Origin: Oppiella nova
Taxonomy: Eukaryota > Arthropoda > Arachnida > Sarcoptiformes > Oppiidae
DNA: 23,532 nucleotides
Direction: 5' to 3'
Assembly: GCA_905397405.1 (NCBI GenBank)
Contig: CAJPVJ010000534.1
Coordinates: 1 to 23,532, forward strand
This document shows positions 20,703 to 23,532 of the stretch, in pieces (position 1 is the first letter of the stretch; every line of letters begins with the position of its first letter). A model generated the notes under the pieces. It did not search any database. It saw only the letters and a list, made by a program, of their open reading frames with translations, and was not told the DNA's origin. A program made the position numbers and the translations under genes.

Positions 20703-21690
20703 GTACGTGTGTTTCCTTTCCCTCCCGCCCCCCGCACTAGAGTTCATGTGTAGCGCTCAGGGGGTATACAATGAAGTATTACATAATAAACATAATGTAC
20801 ACATACTGTACAGAGCACCGGGCGCTATTTTTAGGCAAATTCTCTACTGTTATATCATATGTTTTAAAGGATGACTCTTGAAATTCTGTGAACGAAAGTG
20901 CATTTTTGTTATGCAATTCTCTGTAGGAATATTACTACAGAATTATGGTATATATGGCTCACAGCTATTTGACTATAAAGCCCTCTCATCTCTGTGTGTA
21001 CTATCTCTCTATGTAAGGCATCCCTATCCCTATCCATTCCCAATTGCCCTCATTTATAGCGCAAAAGTCTATTGATTTCTCGTTTGATTTTTGTCTCTAT
21101 TTTTGTTTTGTTTCTCAAAGAATAAGATCTAATTTTTTTAGTTGACTTTTATTTGATATATAATTAACTAAAATTATATGTATTGTCAGACATTTAATTA
21201 AGTTTTTCCCTTTAATACCCTCTCCCACACAGACAGATATCTATTCCCACTCTCACTCTCTCACACACACATTGTATACCCGATTGGGGCGAGTGTTAGG
21301 CAATAAAAATGTGGTGTTTTTTGTCAAAGTTTTTTATACGGCAATCAGTGTTTAGGTTTGTTTGCGAGACAATTGAAACCAATGAGATAATGGTGTTTAA
21401 GAAAACACAGGCGAATGACTTCTAGGATAAATAGTTTACATTACGAGCCAAACGTGAAATTCTTGAGAGGAAAGCCTATTTTTGAGTTCCCTTTTAATTG
21501 CATTACATTTCTCGAAAGCCTTAAACACACGGAATATAAACCTTATATAACTGTAAGCCTTATGTAATGTAAGCAATATTTTGTTGCGTTTATGGATGCG
21601 TTTGGCATTCATGTGCTGTTATGCTGTCTATCTATGACTCTATGGCTCTTAACCGTCTATTCCGCATACTTATGGCTGTCTATTATTTAG
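20703..21690 (+). other. Intron 9 (988 nt)
   Basis: The intron starts gtacgtgtg and ends ttatttag. It holds a C-rich patch at about 20715-20735, a CT/CA-rich stretch at about 21245-21270, and the first copy of a 53-bp repeat (21261-21313) that recurs in intron 10. No gene is seen. Confidence 0.85.
21261..21313. repeat. 53-bp repeat, copy 1 (intron 9)
   Basis: After a CA run it carries attgtatacccgat, two variable bases, then gggcgagtgttaggcaataa and aaatgtg. The second copy lies 765 nt downstream (22026-22078) in intron 10, in the same orientation, with about two substitutions. Confidence 0.9.
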
Positions 21691-21819
21691 CTACTGGTGC
21701 GCGAGGGATGCAATCTGAATATACCGGATAAAGATGGCGATACACCACTGCACGAGGCATTAAGACATCACACGTTATCTCAATTAAGGCAACTGCAGGA
21801 CATGCAGGACGTCGGAAAG
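21691..21819 (+). CDS. mib1: mib1 exon 10: ankyrin repeat with [18 protein letters not shown]
   Basis: The exon encodes 43 residues (773-815), starting [20 protein letters not shown] and ending [18 protein letters not shown]. Both introns around it are phase 0, so its 129 nt could be skipped without a frameshift. The acceptor is tattatttag and the donor is gtatca at 21820. The match to the MIB1 ankyrin region is close to full identity in the second half. Confidence 0.96.
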
Positions 21820-22025
21820 GTATCACTCGATTAGTACCACTACTACTACACTGCACCAGACTTACAATTACGAGAGACAACCATTTATGCAATCATTACT
21901 TTCATTACTCTATTAAGTATTTCTTTCCCATCCTTCTCACGGTTTACATTAATATCAAATAGCATTAAGAGCACAGACATCATCTCATAACATATTCATC
22001 CCTATCCTCTCTCTCTCTCTCTCTC

Positions 22026-22078
22026 ACACACACACATTGTATACCCGATCCGGGCGAGTGTTAGGCAATAAAAATGTG
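22026..22078. repeat. 53-bp repeat, copy 2 (intron 10)
   Basis: Near-identical to 21261-21313: cgatccgggcgag here against cgattggggcgag there. Both copies sit directly after a CT then CA microsatellite. Confidence 0.9.
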
Positions 22079-22162
22079 AATTGAATAAAAATTCATTAAA
22101 AACTTTTATGAAACGTTGCGTTAATTTCCCAAACGATTTAAACGATTATTCTTGCGATTCCT

Positions 22163-22164
<2 letters not shown>

Positions 22165-22194
<30 letters not shown>
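22165..22194. repeat. (CT)n microsatellite
   Basis: An uninterrupted CT tract of about 15 units in intron 10. Confidence 0.95.
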
Positions 22195-22196
<2 letters not shown>

Positions 22197-22538
22197 CACT
22201 CTCACTGCAAAAACATCATATATTATAAGCATTAAAGCATTACTTCTTGACTTTTGGCTTAATTTTATTTACACAGAAATTTATGATTAATTATTGCATT
22301 TATTAAAAGAGATTTCTCTGAACTGTATTTTTTGTGTGTCAATACATTTAATGCCAAAAGCGTTTCTCTTGTTATACGATTTTATGCCATATATTTTTTG
22401 CTCCCTTTTCTTATTCACAATTTATGGCAAAATTGACTCATTTTTTGTGTGTTTGAGAAATACATTTTATTATATAATTATATATGATTTGTGCGCCTTT
22501 TTTACTTATATATACTGTATATTCATATATTATGGTAG

Positions 22539-22720
22539 CTATTGATGGGATTGGGATCCCAGGGCTCGGAGAAGAAGAGCTCGGCATCGATCGCCTGCTT
22601 TCTGGTGTCAAACGGCGCCGATCTGAATGTGATGAACAAGAAGAATCAGACGCCACTGGATCTCTGTCCCGATCCCAACCTCTGCAACACTTTGAATAAA
22701 TGCCATAAAGAGAGGCTTTG
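22539..22720 (+). CDS. mib1: mib1 exon 11: last ankyrin repeat and start of linker to RING1
   Basis: The exon encodes residues 816-875 plus two bases of Cys876. It starts [13 protein letters not shown], and [20 protein letters not shown] plus [15 protein letters not shown] form the last ankyrin repeat. It ends in NKCHKERL before the donor gtacac at 22721. The start is set by the in-frame LLMGLG after tatggtag. The end is set by phase: the two leftover bases (tg) join the first base of exon 12 to give Cys. The donor is weaker than the others, so the 3' boundary is slightly less sure. Confidence 0.9.
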
Positions 22721-22770
22721 GTACACGAAATCTCCATTTCCATTATCTCTATATCCCATGAAATCTCATT

Positions 22771-22799
22771 GAATATATATATTCTGCGAGAGAATATTC
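22771..22799. repeat. Paired palindromes in intron 11
   Basis: GAATATATATATTC (22771-22784) and GAGAATATTCTC (22790-22801, core 22792-22799) are perfect palindromes 5 nt apart. The second carries the GAATATTC word that recurs through intron 8. Confidence 0.7.
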
Positions 22800-22879
22800 T
22801 CGCGTGAATTGCATTATAAAACGAGAATAAATAAAAACTTTTGTTTTCATTGCATTTTCCAATCCTATGCCGTCTGTAG

Positions 22880-22995
22880 TGGTGGTCAACCGCCGGCTTC
22901 TCCCGTGTCCGTGAGCTCGCAGACAGAACAGGAGACTCTCGAGGAATGTATGGTCTGTTCGGACAATAAGAGGGATACACTGTTTGGTCCGTGCG
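22880..22995 (+). CDS. mib1: mib1 exon 12: linker and first half of RING1
   Basis: The exon encodes residues 877-914 and the first base of Gly915. A short Pro/Ser/Gln-rich linker ([17 protein letters not shown]) leads into [20 protein letters not shown] and C. The RING1 zinc ligands C899, C902 and C914 lie here. The acceptor is gtctgtag and the donor is gtgagt at 22996, the best consensus donor in the gene. The start base is chosen because it restores the frame from exon 11 and follows the only good acceptor there. Confidence 0.93.
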
Positions 22996-23123
22996 GTGAG
23001 TTTTTTATATTATTTTTTCTCGTATTAATTATATACAACTTTTTTTATATGAAATTATATGTCAGTTTTTATGGATCCAGTGCCTAATCTAATAAAATAC
23101 TATTTTTTATATTATATTTAAAG

Positions 23124-23157
23124 GTCATGTGGCGACGTGTGCTATATGTGCGCCCCG
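23124..23157 (+). CDS. mib1: mib1 exon 13: 34-nt micro-exon in RING1
   Basis: The exon completes Gly915 and encodes HVATCAICAP plus two bases of Arg926. H916, C920 and C923 continue the RING1 metal-binding pattern, matching CGHIATCSLCSPR in MIB1. The acceptor is atatttaaag and the donor is gtatgt at 23158. The last Cys pair of RING1 must lie in the next exon, beyond the window. Confidence 0.92.
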
Positions 23158-23532
23158 GTATGTCTTCATTTGTTACAGTTATTACTTGTCTCTATGTTTC
23201 TATTAGTGATATATTTTGTCATTTAAGATTTAGATTAAGTTTTGTGTTTTAGTGATTTTTGTTTATGTTTTAATTTCTATATAAAGTCAACTAAACAATC
23301 GGTAGAGAAAATGTTATAAATCTAAATATATACGAAAAGTCTCTCTCTCTCTCTCTCTCTCTCTCGCTCGCTCGCTCGCTCGCCAACATCCCTGTGCTCC
23401 CTATGCTCTCTCTCTCAGTGTATAAGCAATATATCAGTTACTCTACAGATGTGTAGCTCTAAAGGAAAATCATTATCATATGTGCTGTTCATTGCATTCC
23501 ATTATAAATGTTGTTAGAAGTCTGCGCTTAAT
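23158..23532 (+). other. Intron 13, partial (at least 375 nt)
   Basis: This is the start of an intron that runs off the window. It holds a (CT)n tract (about 23341-23365) passing into (CTCG)n (about 23362-23383). No sequence matching the rest of RING1 (KKCLICKE-like) is visible before the window ends. Confidence 0.85.
23341..23383. repeat. (CT)n followed by (CTCG)n microsatellite
   Basis: A CT dinucleotide run joined directly to about five CTCG tetranucleotide units. It is the only CG-containing microsatellite in the window. Confidence 0.95.

Larger units (their letters stand above)
21820..22538 (+). other. Intron 10 (719 nt)
   Basis: The intron contains the second copy of the 53-bp repeat (22026-22078) and CT tracts at about 22008-22025 and 22165-22194. 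I looked for a small exon encoding the VDAAWEPSKNT-like linker that I recall from vertebrate MIB1 at this point and saw none. It ends in attatggtag, again without a pyrimidine tract directly before the AG. Confidence 0.85.
15..23157 (+). other. mib1: mib1 gene (mind bomb 1 E3 ubiquitin ligase), 13 exons seen, 3' end beyond the window
   Basis: This locus encodes a mind bomb RING E3 ligase that promotes endocytosis of Notch ligands. The exons are 15-266, 371-512, 611-859, 922-947, 1027-1681, 1744-2295, 2365-2432, 2526-2677, 20483-20702, 21691-21819, 22539-22720, 22880-22995 and 23124-23157. Intron phases in order are 0,1,1,0,1,1,0,2,0,0,2,1,2, all with GT-AG ends. The spliced frame has no internal stop and gives 925 complete residues. 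The order is a Gly-rich N-terminus (1 to about 66), MIB/HERC2-1 (about 67-131), ZZ finger (about 139-179), MIB/HERC2-2 (about 203-285), MIB repeats (about 302-371 and 420-487), ankyrin repeats (about 519-870) and the first half of RING1 (899-926). Human MIB1 is about 1006 residues, so roughly 150 or more residues are missing at the 3' end. Boundaries were set by matching the remembered MIB1 protein and by phase, not by transcripts. Identity is near certain; the N-terminus is the least sure part. Confidence 0.96.

Noticed and set aside
20487-20753. A separate small ankyrin gene starting at the ATG at 20487
   Set aside because: The Met is internal: one base upstream completes the split Ser codon from exon 8, and the ankyrin sequence continues the mib1 array exactly.
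22721-22772. Exon 11 continuing through [14 protein letters not shown] to the stop near 22770
   Set aside because: It would lose RING1; the donor at 22721 restores the correct phase with exon 12. A minor read-through isoform cannot be excluded.
22438-22980. Minus-strand open frame of 180 codons
   Set aside because: It is the antisense shadow of mib1 exons 11 and 12 plus the intron between them; the sense frame has clear MIB1 homology.
4201-23383. CRISPR-like array from the many regularly seen repeats
   Set aside because: The repeats are dinucleotide microsatellites in a eukaryotic intron, with no unique spacers of constant length and no cas genes.

Overview
The window is animal nuclear DNA holding most of one protein-coding gene on the + strand: a mind bomb 1 (mib1/MIB1) E3 ubiquitin ligase. 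It is AT-rich, has GT-AG introns and is crowded with (CT)n/(GA)n microsatellites. The predicted protein keeps the metazoan MIB1 order: MIB/HERC2 domain, ZZ zinc finger, second MIB/HERC2 domain, two MIB repeats, ankyrin repeats, and the start of the first C-terminal RING. The junction DVGK|LLMGLG lacks the short linker I recall in vertebrate MIB1 and resembles what I remember of insect Mib1. An invertebrate, probably an arthropod, is therefore likely; I cannot name the species.

Layout. Exons 1-8 are compact (15-2677), with introns of only 62-104 nt, and encode residues 1 to about 699 of the model: both MIB/HERC2 domains, the ZZ finger, both MIB repeats and the first ankyrin repeats. One very large intron (2678-20482, 17,805 nt) follows. 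Exons 9-13 (20483-23157) encode the rest of the ankyrin array, a short linker and the first half of RING1. The window ends inside intron 13, so the rest of RING1, RING2, the coiled coil and RING3 lie downstream. All 12 complete splice junctions keep the frame; the spliced coding length is 2777 nt (925 codons plus 2 nt). The start at 15 is provisional because the frame is open to the window edge.

The large intron has no second gene I can support. It holds many CT/GA and some CA microsatellites, a 598-bp tandem duplication (6761-7949), a 128-bp tandem duplication (3666-3919), diverged dispersed repeats, several inverted repeats, and over-represented short words (GAATATTC, TTTGCCAT, GCACTGGTAG). 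A 53-bp near-identical repeat sits in introns 9 and 10, on either side of exon 10.

Biology. Mind bomb ligases ubiquitinate the Notch ligands Delta and Serrate/Jagged in the signal-sending cell and drive their endocytosis, which activates Notch in the neighbouring cell. The N-terminal MIB/HERC2-ZZ-MIB and MIB-repeat modules bind ligand tails, the ankyrin region is a scaffold, and the C-terminal RINGs recruit E2 enzymes. I found no new multi-gene system. The points most worth a second look are the matched intron positions in the two MIB/HERC2 domains, the 3' splice sites without polypyrimidine tracts, two micro-exons, and the repeat and fold structure of the giant intron.
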